A stretch of DNA of 15,243 bases from Fidelibacterota bacterium (lineage in GTDB: Bacteria > Marinisomatota > Marinisomatia > Marinisomatales > UBA1611): positions 1 to 15,243 of the forward strand of contig PBKF01000057.1 in the NCBI GenBank assembly GCA_002722105.1. Reading direction: 5' to 3'. The first letter of the stretch is position 1, and the number at the start of each line of letters is the position of its first letter. Below, piece by piece: positions 6,779 to 14,143 of the stretch. A program made the position numbers and the translations under genes. Below the pieces are notes generated by a model. The model did not search any database. It was given only the letters and a program-made list of their open reading frames with translations, and was not told the DNA's origin.

Positions 6779-8641
6779 TTATTTTAATTGGTTATATATT
6801 AAGTTTGCAGTTTTCTTTCCAATACCTGGAACATTTATAAAATCTTCTGAACTTGCTCTCTTAATTTGATCCAAACTACCAAAATATCGAAGCAAAATCT
6901 TCTTTCTCTGAGGGCCTATACCTTCTAAGGAGTCTAGAGAAGAACTAATAAAAGTTTTTTTTAGCTTTTTCTTTTGTGTTGCTATAGTGAACCTGTGGGT
7001 TTCATCTCTTATCTCCTGTATAAACTTATGAGTAGAGGATCCATTAGAAACTCTCTTTGTAGTGCCATCCTCCCTGTGTATTAAATCCATGTCAGCTTTT
7101 CTTCTAGACCCCTTCGAAATGGCAATAACAGATGTTTTTATTTTTAACTGTTTTAATTTACTAATTACATAGCTTAAATGGGTCTTTCCTCCATCCAAAA
7201 TTATCAAGTTAGGTAATTTTAGATCAATGGAATCTTTCGCAAATCTCCTTTCAAAAACTTCAACCATTGAAGCTATATCGTCTCCACTATTAGCCTCTGA
7301 GATATTAAAAAGTCTATATTTTTCCTTCAATTTTCCTTTTTCTGAATACACGACACATCCTGCAACTGCTGCTGATCCAGAATGGTGACTTATATCATAT
7401 GACTCAATAAATTGGATTTTTTTCTTTAGATTAAGCTCTTCCTGTAATAATTTTAAAATAGGAATAGCTTTCTTTTTTACGCCCTCCTTATTAAAAGAAA
7501 ATTTTGTATTGTCTTGGCAAATTTTCATGAGACCCTGGTCTCTTCTTCCTAACTTAGTAATTATTTTAATGCTCTTATTATGAAATTCACTTAATGCCTC
7601 TTCAATAATTTTTTTATTATTAATCTTTTCAGCAATAACTAACCTTGAAGGGCAATTAATTACAGTTAAGTAATGAGCCTGGATAAAGTACTCGATAGCA
7701 GATCCTTCTAAAATAATATTGTTCTGTATAAAGTTCTCATGACCCGTTATCCAGCCTTCACTTACATGAGTTATCCCGATTTTTGTTTGGCCATTTACAG
7801 AGCATACAGATATAGCATCTCTGTCCTTTGAATAACCTGATATGCTTTGCAATCTTTGCACGTCTCTTAAAGAAGATATCTTGTCCCTATATATAGCAGC
7901 CTTTTCAAATGATTTATTCTTAGAATATTTATCCATTAACTGGTAAAAACCTGAAATTAACTTTTCTGACCTTCCTGAAAGCAGTAATTCAGTTGAATTA
8001 ACATCCAACATATAATCCTCCTTAGAAATAAGTCCTACACAAGGAGCTGAACAACGACCAATTTCATATTGAATACATGGCCTTGTTCTGTTTTTAAAAA
8101 AGGAATCCGAACAATTCCTTAGTTTAAATGTTTTTTGCAAAAGCTTAAGAGAGTCTTGAACAGCAAAAGAACTTGGAAAGGGACCAAAATACTTTTCATT
8201 TGACTCTTTTTTTCCTAAATAAGACTTAGCAGAAGGGAATTCTTTAGAGGTCTCAATCCTTATCCATGGATATCCTTTATCATCTTTAAACTGTACATTA
8301 AATTTAGGTTTTATTTGTTTTATTAGATATTGCTCCATGATTAAAGACTCTAATTCACTGTTAGTGATCAGCAACTGTATTCCCTTTAGGCTATTTAATA
8401 ACTTTTGTAGCTTTTTTGTTTTCTCAGAAGATTCTCCAAAATAAGACGACAATCTGCTCTTTAAGCTCTTAGCTTTTCCTATGTAAATAGGATTTCTATG
8501 ATGGTCTAGAAATGTATAAACTCCGGGGCTTTTAGGAAGATGCCTAAGAAAGTCTTTTAATTTATTTTTAGAAGAAGGGAGTTCTAAAAAAGATTCTAAG
8601 GAGATATCCTCTTCAAAGGAATTAATGAGATCTTGAACCAT
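6779..8641 (-). CDS. uvrC: Excinuclease ABC subunit C
   Basis: The dual-incision nuclease of UvrABC nucleotide excision repair. It has 620 residues; E. coli has 610. The GIY-YIG nuclease domain starts at about residue 36 (GVY 40-42, YIG 53-55). Four cysteines, C177, C189, C197 and C201, match the conserved UvrC iron-sulphur ligands. The UVR motif that contacts UvrB is at about 229-264. The RNase H-like nuclease carries D416 (YDISHHSG), D483 (ILDGGK) and H549 (RDETHRF). A helix-hairpin-helix pair ends the protein (about 571-618). ATG 8641 is preferred over the adjoining TTG at 8644. This start leaves about 30 extra residues before the GIY-YIG domain and a 20-nt overlap with the cupin gene, and no Shine-Dalgarno is visible. 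A later non-ATG start therefore cannot be excluded. Confidence 0.95.
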   Translation of the reverse strand: MVQDLINSFEEDISLESFLELPSSKNKLKDFLRHLPKSPGVYTFLDHHRNPIYIGKAKSLKSRLSSYFGESSEKTKKLQKLLNSLKGIQLLITNSELESLIMEQYLIKQIKPKFNVQFKDDKGYPWIRIETSKEFPSAKSYLGKKESNEKYFGPFPSSFAVQDSLKLLQKTFKLRNCSDSFFKNRTRPCIQYEIGRCSAPCVGLISKEDYMLDVNSTELLLSGRSEKLISGFYQLMDKYSKNKSFEKAAIYRDKISSLRDVQRLQSISGYSKDRDAISVCSVNGQTKIGITHVSEGWITGHENFIQNNIILEGSAIEYFIQAHYLTVINCPSRLVIAEKINNKKIIEEALSEFHNKSIKIITKLGRRDQGLMKICQDNTKFSFNKEGVKKKAIPILKLLQEELNLKKKIQFIESYDISHHSGSAAVAGCVVYSEKGKLKEKYRLFNISEANSGDDIASMVEVFERRFAKDSIDLKLPNLIILDGGKTHLSYVISKLKQLKIKTSVIAISKGSRRKADMDLIHREDGTTKRVSNGSSTHKFIQEIRDETHRFTIATQKKKLKKTFISSSLDSLEGIGPQRKKILLRYFGSLDQIKRASSEDFINVPGIGKKTANLIYNQLK

Positions 8642-8951
8642 CAAATACGCATACGAAATATAGGTTTTCTTTTGAATTATTTATGACCTGATGAAAACTT
8701 CCGTCTTGAACCAATATTAGATCACCTTCTTTTACAGGGAAGGTTTCTTCATCAACTTTCATCTTACCCGAACCCTTTATAAAATTATAAACCTCTTCCT
8801 GTCCAGGATGAGCATGCCCCGAAGTAGATTTTCCTGGTTTTAAATCCGTACTGCTAACTACCAGATTTTTCAACATCTGGTTATCCTTTACAGTGTACTT
8901 ATCATCTTCCTTTACTATCTTTCCACCAATATCTAATATTGTATATTTCAT
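8622..8951 (-). CDS. Small single-domain cupin protein
   Basis: A 109-residue beta-barrel protein with both cupin motifs intact. Motif 1 is at about residues 40-60 (GKSTSGHAHPGQEEVYNFI), with metal ligands HxH and E. Motif 2 is GDLILVQDGSFHQVIN, with the fourth ligand H. It therefore probably binds a divalent metal. Function could be a sugar isomerase-like, dioxygenase-like or ligand-binding role and cannot be decided from sequence. ATG 8951 overlaps the TGA of the preceding 33-codon ORF (TGATG), and the end overlaps uvrC by 20 nt, so it is tightly embedded in the operon. It sits where lapB and pyrF follow lapA in many gammaproteobacteria. Confidence 0.82.
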   Translation of the reverse strand: MKYTILDIGGKIVKEDDKYTVKDNQMLKNLVVSSTDLKPGKSTSGHAHPGQEEVYNFIKGSGKMKVDEETFPVKEGDLILVQDGSFHQVINNSKENLYFVCVFDGSRSH

Positions 8952-9052
8952 CAATTTGTTCTGTTTAAATTATCTTTAAGAGATTCTACTTTAACTAAAT
9001 CTATAGCTTTTTCACAAGCTAAGTCTAGAGTTGCAATGACAGGGCTATCCAT
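8951..9052 (-). CDS. 33-codon small ORF tiled between lapA and the cupin gene; possible pyrF 5' remnant
   Basis: The reading frame runs from ATG 9052 to TGA 8953-8951. It encodes MDSPVIATLDLACEKAID-, continuing with LVKVESLKDNLNRTN. Its start overlaps the lapA stop (ATGGATAG) and its stop overlaps the cupin ATG (TGATG), so it exactly fills the gap. It has no recognised domain. Its first 24 residues resemble the start of orotidine-5'-phosphate decarboxylase (E. coli PyrF has NSPVVVALDYHNRDDALAFV), but the catalytic core is absent. It may be a decayed pyrF head kept for translational coupling, a genuine microprotein, or chance. The layout is seen directly; the origin is inference. Confidence 0.45.
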   Translation of the reverse strand: MDSPVIATLDLACEKAIDLVKVESLKDNLNRTN

Positions 9053-9275
9053 CTTTATTTTGTTTTTTTGATAAGAAATAAAATATCTCTAACATGATAC
9101 TTATACAAAATCCTAATAAAAAGAAAATTAACAATATGAAACCTAAATTAATTTCAATCTCTGAAAATAAAAGGTCAACTGAAACTATACTATTATTTAA
9201 ATTTAGAATTATAAAAGACATCAGACATACAGTTGCCAGAAGTAAAAGAAGAAATATTGTAGACCACCTCATCAT
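9045..9275 (-). CDS. lapA: LapA-domain (DUF1049) inner-membrane protein
   Basis: A 76-residue protein with two membrane helices (about 4-25 and 42-66) joined by a short NLNNSIVSVDLLFSEIEINLG segment. This is the 'N-x-x-x-V-x-V-x-L-F' pattern of the LapA/YciS family, and the end is charged (LSKKQNKDG). In E. coli LapA acts with LapB in controlling LpxC turnover and lipopolysaccharide assembly. The position after ihfB is the canonical gammaproteobacterial one and supports the call. The gene usually found next, lapB, is absent. Two adjacent ATGs (9275 and 9272) could serve as the start; there is no clear Shine-Dalgarno. Confidence 0.8.
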   Translation of the reverse strand: MMRWSTIFLLLLLATVCLMSFIILNLNNSIVSVDLLFSEIEINLGFILLIFFLLGFCISIMLEIFYFLSKKQNKDG

Positions 9276-9303
9276 CTACAAGAATATCACATGAAAGATA
9301 AAA

Positions 9304-9582
9304 TTATTTTTTTAAAGCTTCCTTGAGAGCTTTAGAAGATCTGAAATAAGGATGATACTTTTCCGGTACTGAAATTGATTTGCCTGATCGGGGATTTCTA
9401 GCCAGTCTCTTTTTTCTTTTTCTAACAGAAAAGCTTCCGAAACCTCTTATTTCTATCCTTGCATTTTTAGATAGTGAGTAAGAAATATAATCTATTAAAG
9501 TGTTGAGAGAATCTTCGATATCTTTTTTAGATAAAAAATCATTTCTATCTTGTAGTTTTAAAATTAAATCTGATTTATTCAT
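9304..9582 (-). CDS. ihfB: Integration host factor subunit beta
   Basis: A 92-residue DNA-bending protein (E. coli IHF-beta has 94) that pairs with IHF-alpha to compact the nucleoid and shape promoters and recombination sites. The HU/IHF signature is clear: IEIRGFGSFSVRKR (43-56), then ARNPRSGKSISVP (61-73), where P64 in RNP is the intercalating proline on the beta-arm tip, and a C-terminal helix. The beta assignment, rather than alpha or HU, rests on its place directly after rpsA. ATG 9582 overlaps the rpsA stop by 8 nt (ATGAATAA), implying coupled translation. The start codon lies in a short inverted repeat. Confidence 0.92.
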   Translation of the reverse strand: MNKSDLILKLQDRNDFLSKKDIEDSLNTLIDYISYSLSKNARIEIRGFGSFSVRKRKKRLARNPRSGKSISVPEKYHPYFRSSKALKEALKK

Positions 9583-11260
9583 CCGATGAATCGGTATCTT
9601 CCATTTCCGCCTTTATAAGATCTCCAATGTTAGATTTACTTGCCTCTTCAATCTCCTTATTTTTTTTCGCATTATCTTTAAGTGCACTTTTTTCTTCTTG
9701 TTTTTCTAGAGCTCTTAAAGAAAGTATTATTTCTCTTTCTTTTTGATTTATATTTGCTACTACAACTTCCATTTCTAGTCCTTCTTCTAAGACTATTTCA
9801 GAGTTAGAATTAATAAAATCCTTTTGAGGAAGAGAACCGGTAACACCTTCGGCAAGCTCTAAATTTATTTTTTGTTCGTTGAACTCAATAACTTTTGCAT
9901 AAACTCTAGAACCTTTCGTATTTTGTTCAACATAATCTCCGAAAGAATCGGAAGATAATTGTTTCATGCCCAATGAAATTCTTTCTCTTTCAGCTTCTAT
10001 AGAAAGGACCATAGCTTCAACAATACTATCTTTACTTAAAGTTCTTAATTTACTTTCATCTTCATCCCAAGAAATATCAGATAAATGCACCAAACCATCT
10101 ATCCCTCCATCTAGTTCTATAAATACGCCAAAATCAGTTATAGATTTTATTGCTCCTTTGACTTTGTCCCCCTCTTTGTGCGTATGAGCAAAAACCTGCC
10201 AAGGATTTTCGGTTAATTGTTTTAGTCCTAGGGATATCCTTCTTTTATCTTCATCTACTTCAAGGATCATAACTTCAACTTGGTCCTTTAACTGAACAAC
10301 TTTAGAAGGGTGAATGTTCTTATTTGTCCAATCTATTTCTGATACATGCACCAATCCTTCAACACCTTCTTCAATTTCTGCAAAAAAGCCGTAGTCCGTT
10401 AAGTTTGTAACTTTCGCCATAACAGAAGTATTCAATGGAAATTTTGATTCTATACCTACCCATGGATCATCTACTAACTGCTTTATGCCCAAAGAAACTT
10501 TCTTTTCTTCCTCATCATACTTGATGACTTTCACGTCAAGTTTCTCTCCAATCTTTATTGCTTCCGAAGGATGATTGATGCGACTCCACGATATATCAGT
10601 AATGTGCAATAAACCGTCAATTCCTCCAAGATCTACAAAAGCTCCATAATCTGTTAGGTTCTTAACAACCCCTTTTATGGTTTGTCCTTCGGTTAAAGTA
10701 GACAAAAGTTTTTCCCTCTCTTCAGAATTTACTTCTTGCAGAACAGCCTTACGAGAAAGAACTACATTATTTTTTTCTTTGTCGAGCTTTATTACTTTGA
10801 ATTCTTCGTAATTACCAACCAAATATTCTAGATCCTTAGTGGGCAAAACTTCAGCAAGTGAGCCAGGCAAAAAGGCCTTTATACCTTGAACATCAACAGT
10901 CATACCTCCTTTTACAGATCCTGTTATTAAGCCCTTTAATACATGGTCGTTGTTAAGACAATCTTCTATCCTCTTCCATACCTCTTGCTTGATTGCCTTT
11001 TCTCTTGAAACCCTTGTGTTTCCATGACCGTCTTCAATAGCTTCAAGAGTTAGTTGAACCTCGTCGCCTATTTCAATATCCAATTCTCCGGATTCATTAT
11101 TAAACTCTGAAATAGCTACAGCTGCTTCAGATTTCAGCCCTACATGAATAACTACGTAGTTATCTAAAATATCAAGGACAATACCCGTTACTAAACTGCC
11201 GGGTTTCATTATTACAGTACTTAAACTTTCATCTAATAATTTTTCAAAATTAGCTGCCAT
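9575..11260 (-). CDS. rpsA: 30S ribosomal protein S1
   Basis: The 561-residue protein (E. coli has 557) has six S1/OB-fold repeats at about residues 19-86, 105-171, 191-261, 277-347, 363-433 and 449-516. Repeats 3-5 show the strong RNA-binding pattern (TDYGAFVDLGGIDGLLHITDISW and close variants). Repeats 1-2 are divergent, as usual for ribosome docking. S1 unfolds mRNA and brings it to the 30S subunit. The last 45 residues are a charged tail rich in K and E that ends acidic (EMEDTDSSDE). The start lies 13 nt after the cmk stop, with only a weak AAGA-like site; weak Shine-Dalgarnos are usual for rpsA. The end overlaps ihfB. Confidence 0.97.
   Translation of the reverse strand: MAANFEKLLDESLSTVIMKPGSLVTGIVLDILDNYVVIHVGLKSEAAVAISEFNNESGELDIEIGDEVQLTLEAIEDGHGNTRVSREKAIKQEVWKRIEDCLNNDHVLKGLITGSVKGGMTVDVQGIKAFLPGSLAEVLPTKDLEYLVGNYEEFKVIKLDKEKNNVVLSRKAVLQEVNSEEREKLLSTLTEGQTIKGVVKNLTDYGAFVDLGGIDGLLHITDISWSRINHPSEAIKIGEKLDVKVIKYDEEEKKVSLGIKQLVDDPWVGIESKFPLNTSVMAKVTNLTDYGFFAEIEEGVEGLVHVSEIDWTNKNIHPSKVVQLKDQVEVMILEVDEDKRRISLGLKQLTENPWQVFAHTHKEGDKVKGAIKSITDFGVFIELDGGIDGLVHLSDISWDEDESKLRTLSKDSIVEAMVLSIEAERERISLGMKQLSSDSFGDYVEQNTKGSRVYAKVIEFNEQKINLELAEGVTGSLPQKDFINSNSEIVLEEGLEMEVVVANINQKEREIILSLRALEKQEEKSALKDNAKKNKEIEEASKSNIGDLIKAEMEDTDSSDE
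9577..9591 (-). promoter_or_regulatory. Short inverted repeat containing the ihfB start codon
   Basis: ATTCAT (9577-9582) and ATGAAT (9586-9591) are perfect inverted complements separated by 3 nt. In the mRNA the ihfB ATG falls in the 3' arm of this 6-bp stem, within the last rpsA codons. Ribosomes ending rpsA would melt it, which fits translational coupling. The stem is short and AT-rich and may be chance. Confidence 0.25.
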
Positions 11261-11273
11261 ATTTTTCTTAAGA

Positions 11274-11948
11274 TTAAATAAATTTCTTTATCTCTTTTAT
11301 TACTCCTTCTGGTTCTAAATTACTTGTATCTATTATTATTGAGCTATCAGCCGGTTTTAACGGCGAATGTTCTCTTTCCGTATCTTTTCTGTCCCTTTCT
11401 TCTAACTCTTGTAAAAGGAGGCGCATGTTAACCTCGCTACCTTGTCTTTTCAACTGTGTTTGTCTTCTTTTTGCCCTTTCTTGAGAGGAAGCAGTTAAAA
11501 ATATCTTATGTTCTGCATCTTTAAAGATCACTGTTCCCATATCTCTTCCGTCAGCAATTAAACCAGGTGGCTTCTTAAAATCTCTCTGGCAAGGCTTAAT
11601 AAAGTCTCTAATTATGGGGTCAGCAGCCAAATCTGAAGTTTTCTTAGCTATCTCTTCAGTTCTAACTTTACTAGTAATATCTTTATTATTAAATATAACT
11701 TTTACTGGTTCTCCGATAATTCCAGGGTCAAACTTAACCAAAAAATTTTTATGAATGTAATCTTTTTTTTTATTGAAATCCTTTAATGCAATGCCATTCT
11801 CTAGCATAAAATACGCCAAAGTCCTGTAAAGAGCTCCACTATCTAGAATATTCCATTCCAAGTCTAAAGCCAGCATCTGAGCTATAGTTCCTTTCCCTGC
11901 TCCACTAGGACCATCTATTGTTATAACTGGAACGATCTGATCTTTCAT
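11274..11948 (-). CDS. cmk: Cytidylate kinase
   Basis: A 224-residue cytoplasmic enzyme that phosphorylates CMP and dCMP with ATP. The P-loop GPSGAGKGT is at 13-21. The CMP-binding DSGALYR is at 36-42, and DGRDMGT is at 133-139. The lid region with RDRKDTER (about 185-192) and the following HSPLKPA, typical of CMP kinases, are intact, and the length is normal. Its ATG overlaps the aroA TGA by 4 nt (ATGA). It lies immediately upstream of rpsA, the arrangement found in E. coli and Pseudomonas. Confidence 0.97.
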   Translation of the reverse strand: MKDQIVPVITIDGPSGAGKGTIAQMLALDLEWNILDSGALYRTLAYFMLENGIALKDFNKKKDYIHKNFLVKFDPGIIGEPVKVIFNNKDITSKVRTEEIAKKTSDLAADPIIRDFIKPCQRDFKKPPGLIADGRDMGTVIFKDAEHKIFLTASSQERAKRRQTQLKRQGSEVNMRLLLQELEERDRKDTEREHSPLKPADSSIIIDTSNLEPEGVIKEIKKFI

Positions 11949-13261
11949 ACCTTTTTTATATTAATACCAACTTTTTGACATACTTCAATAAAATTAGGGA
12001 AAGATGTATTGACGTTAAGGCAATCTAAAATGGTAGTTTCTCCTTCTGATCTAAGAGAAGCTATAGAACTGGCCATAGCTATTCTGTGATCTCCATAGGA
12101 ATTGATTTCTGAAGCCTTAAAGGTACCTGCCTTCCCCAGTCCATTGATTGTAATTCCATCTCCTTCTAACCTGAATTCAACTCCAAAAGAATCTAGCACT
12201 TCTGACATAACCTGAAGCCTATCACTTTCCTTTGTTCTTAACTCCTTAACTCCTTTGACTTTAGTTGTTCCTTCAGCGAGAGAAGCAGCTATAAAGAATG
12301 CTGGCATCTCGTCAATCATGTTTGCAACTAAATTCGTATTTAGGGTTATACCCCTAAGGTTAGAAGTTTTAACTAGTATATCTGCAGTTGGTTCGAAAGC
12401 ATCTATTGCATTTTGAAACTCAATATTTGCTCCCATGTGCCTCAGGGCGTGTAAAAAACCAATCCTAGTCGGATTTACTCCTACGTTTTTAAGTAATAAT
12501 TTTGAATTTGGAGTAATTAATGCAGCTAAGATAAAGAAAGACGCAGAAGAGAAATCTCCGCAGATATTAATATTTATTGGATTTATAGCCTCTACTTTAT
12601 TTAATTTAATTAACTTCGATGACTTAGATCGAGATACTTCGATAGGTATATCAAATTGTTCAAAAATTCTCTCTGTATGATCTCGAGTAGTAACCTTTTC
12701 TTGGATCTCAGTAATTCCATGAGAATATAAACCTGCAAACAATAAGCAAGACTTAACTTGCGCGCTTGCAACTGGTAAGGAATATTTAATTGACTTAAGG
12801 GAGTCTACTGGTTCTATCCTTATTGGTAGAGTTCCTCCCTCTGAGCTTGTAATATTGGCCCCCATAAAGCTTAAAGGTTCAGTTATTCTTGTCATAGGCC
12901 TCGATGATAAAGAGACATCTCCTATTAGGGATGAAGAAAATTCTTGAGCTGCTAAAACTCCAGAGCATAGCCTTACAGAAGTTCCTGAATTACCAAAATC
13001 TAGAAAACTGACAGGGTCTTTAAGTCCTTTGAGACCTTTACCTTCTACTTTAAAGGTACCTTCATGCTTTGAAATATTTACTCCCATTTTTTGGAAAACT
13101 TCAATGGTTGCAAGGCAGTCCTCCCCTTCTAAGAGACCTGAAATCTCTGATTCTCCCTCTGCTAAAGAAGCAAGCATTATTGACCTGTGCGATATAGACT
13201 TGTCTCCGGGAACTGTGATCTCGCCCTTAAGACCATTTCCTTTCTCTATCTTAAATTGCAT
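11945..13261 (-). CDS. aroA: 3-phosphoshikimate 1-carboxyvinyltransferase (EPSP synthase), class II type
   Basis: A 438-residue enzyme joining shikimate-3-phosphate and PEP in the sixth step of the shikimate pathway. It shows PGDKSISHRS (18-27, K21), LDFGNSGTSVRL (87-98), SRPMTR (120-125), SAQVK (166-170), RDHTER, GDFSS, NPTR, DEMP and ELRTKESDR. The combination SAQxK, RxHxE, GDxSS and NxTR is that of class II EPSP synthases, the group that includes many naturally glyphosate-tolerant enzymes; tolerance here is untested. The ATG at 13261 shares its A with the tyrA stop (TGATG), and I prefer it to the TTG just before. In Pseudomonas relatives, tyrA and aroA are fused in one reading frame; here they remain separate. 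Confidence 0.96.
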   Translation of the reverse strand: MQFKIEKGNGLKGEITVPGDKSISHRSIMLASLAEGESEISGLLEGEDCLATIEVFQKMGVNISKHEGTFKVEGKGLKGLKDPVSFLDFGNSGTSVRLCSGVLAAQEFSSSLIGDVSLSSRPMTRITEPLSFMGANITSSEGGTLPIRIEPVDSLKSIKYSLPVASAQVKSCLLFAGLYSHGITEIQEKVTTRDHTERIFEQFDIPIEVSRSKSSKLIKLNKVEAINPININICGDFSSASFFILAALITPNSKLLLKNVGVNPTRIGFLHALRHMGANIEFQNAIDAFEPTADILVKTSNLRGITLNTNLVANMIDEMPAFFIAASLAEGTTKVKGVKELRTKESDRLQVMSEVLDSFGVEFRLEGDGITINGLGKAGTFKASEINSYGDHRIAMASSIASLRSEGETTILDCLNVNTSFPNFIEVCQKVGINIKKV

Positions 13262-14139
13262 CAATCTTCTTCTGAGATAGAATTATCTCTAGCTTTTTTT
13301 ACGTTAGAAAAATATTCAATCAAACCAGTTCTATTATTCGTTTCAATTAATGCAGATAATTCATCTAGGCTTTTCTTAAAAGACTGTATAGAATTTAAAA
13401 TAGATTTATCATTTGAAACCATTATATCTCTCCACATAATTGGATCACTCGAGGCTATTCTTGTGTAGTCCTCAAGACTGCCCCCAGAATAAAGAAAAGT
13501 CTTTTTACCAAGGTCTTGGTACAAAGAGTCCATTAAGGCATAGGCGATAACATGTGGCATGTGACTAGTCTTTGAAAATAATTCGTCATGGTAATCGGCA
13601 GATATTTTTTTTGTATAGGAACCTAAAGTTTTCCAAAAAGTTTCTACTCTAGAAACATCTTGTTGTGAATTATTCTCATGAGGACAAATGATACATAATC
13701 TTTCTTTAAATAGTTTTTCAGAAGAGGAATTAAAACCACTTTGCTCTGATCCAGCTATAGGATGAGATAAAACAAATCTATTTAAAATCTTTTTATCTGA
13801 AGCTTTCAAAGTATTAAGGATAGAAGATTTAACACTTAATGTATCTGTATAAATGACATCTTTGGTATTTTTCATTATGTTGATTTGAGACATAGCTTCT
13901 TGAATGGAAAGAACAGGGACAGAAAAAATAACTAAAAGATCGTCTAAATTTTTAGGGAAATTTAAATCTTTATTTTGTATGAATCCTAGGTCATAGGCTG
14001 AATTAAGTGTTGCCTTGTCACTATCTATTCCATAAACCCCGCCAGAAAAAGAATTCTCTTTTAATGCTCGTATAATTGAACCGCCAATAAGGCCTACTCC
14101 TACCACTAGTATATTCTTAAAATCTATTGAAGAGGTCAT
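13261..14139 (-). CDS. tyrA: Prephenate (or arogenate) dehydrogenase
   Basis: A 292-residue NAD(P)-dependent enzyme that oxidatively decarboxylates prephenate towards tyrosine. The Rossmann motif GVGLIGGS is at 14-21. The substrate and catalytic block SHPIAGSEQSG (125-135) includes H126. The conserved SHMPH is at 192-196, and the SSDPIMWRDI helix of the dimerisation domain is at about 230-239. There is no chorismate mutase domain and no ACT domain. D40 in the YGIDSD stretch, after the second beta strand, favours NAD over NADP. It starts 4 nt after hisC and is coupled to aroA by the TGATG overlap. No feedback-binding domain is visible. Confidence 0.93.
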   Translation of the reverse strand: MTSSIDFKNILVVGVGLIGGSIIRALKENSFSGGVYGIDSDKATLNSAYDLGFIQNKDLNFPKNLDDLLVIFSVPVLSIQEAMSQINIMKNTKDVIYTDTLSVKSSILNTLKASDKKILNRFVLSHPIAGSEQSGFNSSSEKLFKERLCIICPHENNSQQDVSRVETFWKTLGSYTKKISADYHDELFSKTSHMPHVIAYALMDSLYQDLGKKTFLYSGGSLEDYTRIASSDPIMWRDIMVSNDKSILNSIQSFKKSLDELSALIETNNRTGLIEYFSNVKKARDNSISEED

Positions 14140-14143
14140 AGGT

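Noticed and set aside
9094..9294. Plus-strand open frame of 66 codons antisense to lapA
   Set aside because: Its composition is simply the complement of an AT-rich membrane-protein gene, with no ribosome-binding site and no recognisable motif.
13262..13264. TTG codons directly before the ATG of aroA, and likewise of the cupin (8952-8954) and uvrC (8642-8644)
   Set aside because: In each case an ATG follows immediately. For aroA and the cupin the ATG shares a base with the upstream TGA, so the ATG is the better start.
12435..13468. Several plus-strand open frames of 81-93 codons antisense to aroA and tyrA
   Set aside because: They are shadows of confidently identified enzymes on the other strand, as are similar frames at 421-678, 1393-1647, 5723-5935, 6468-6653 and 9966-10187.
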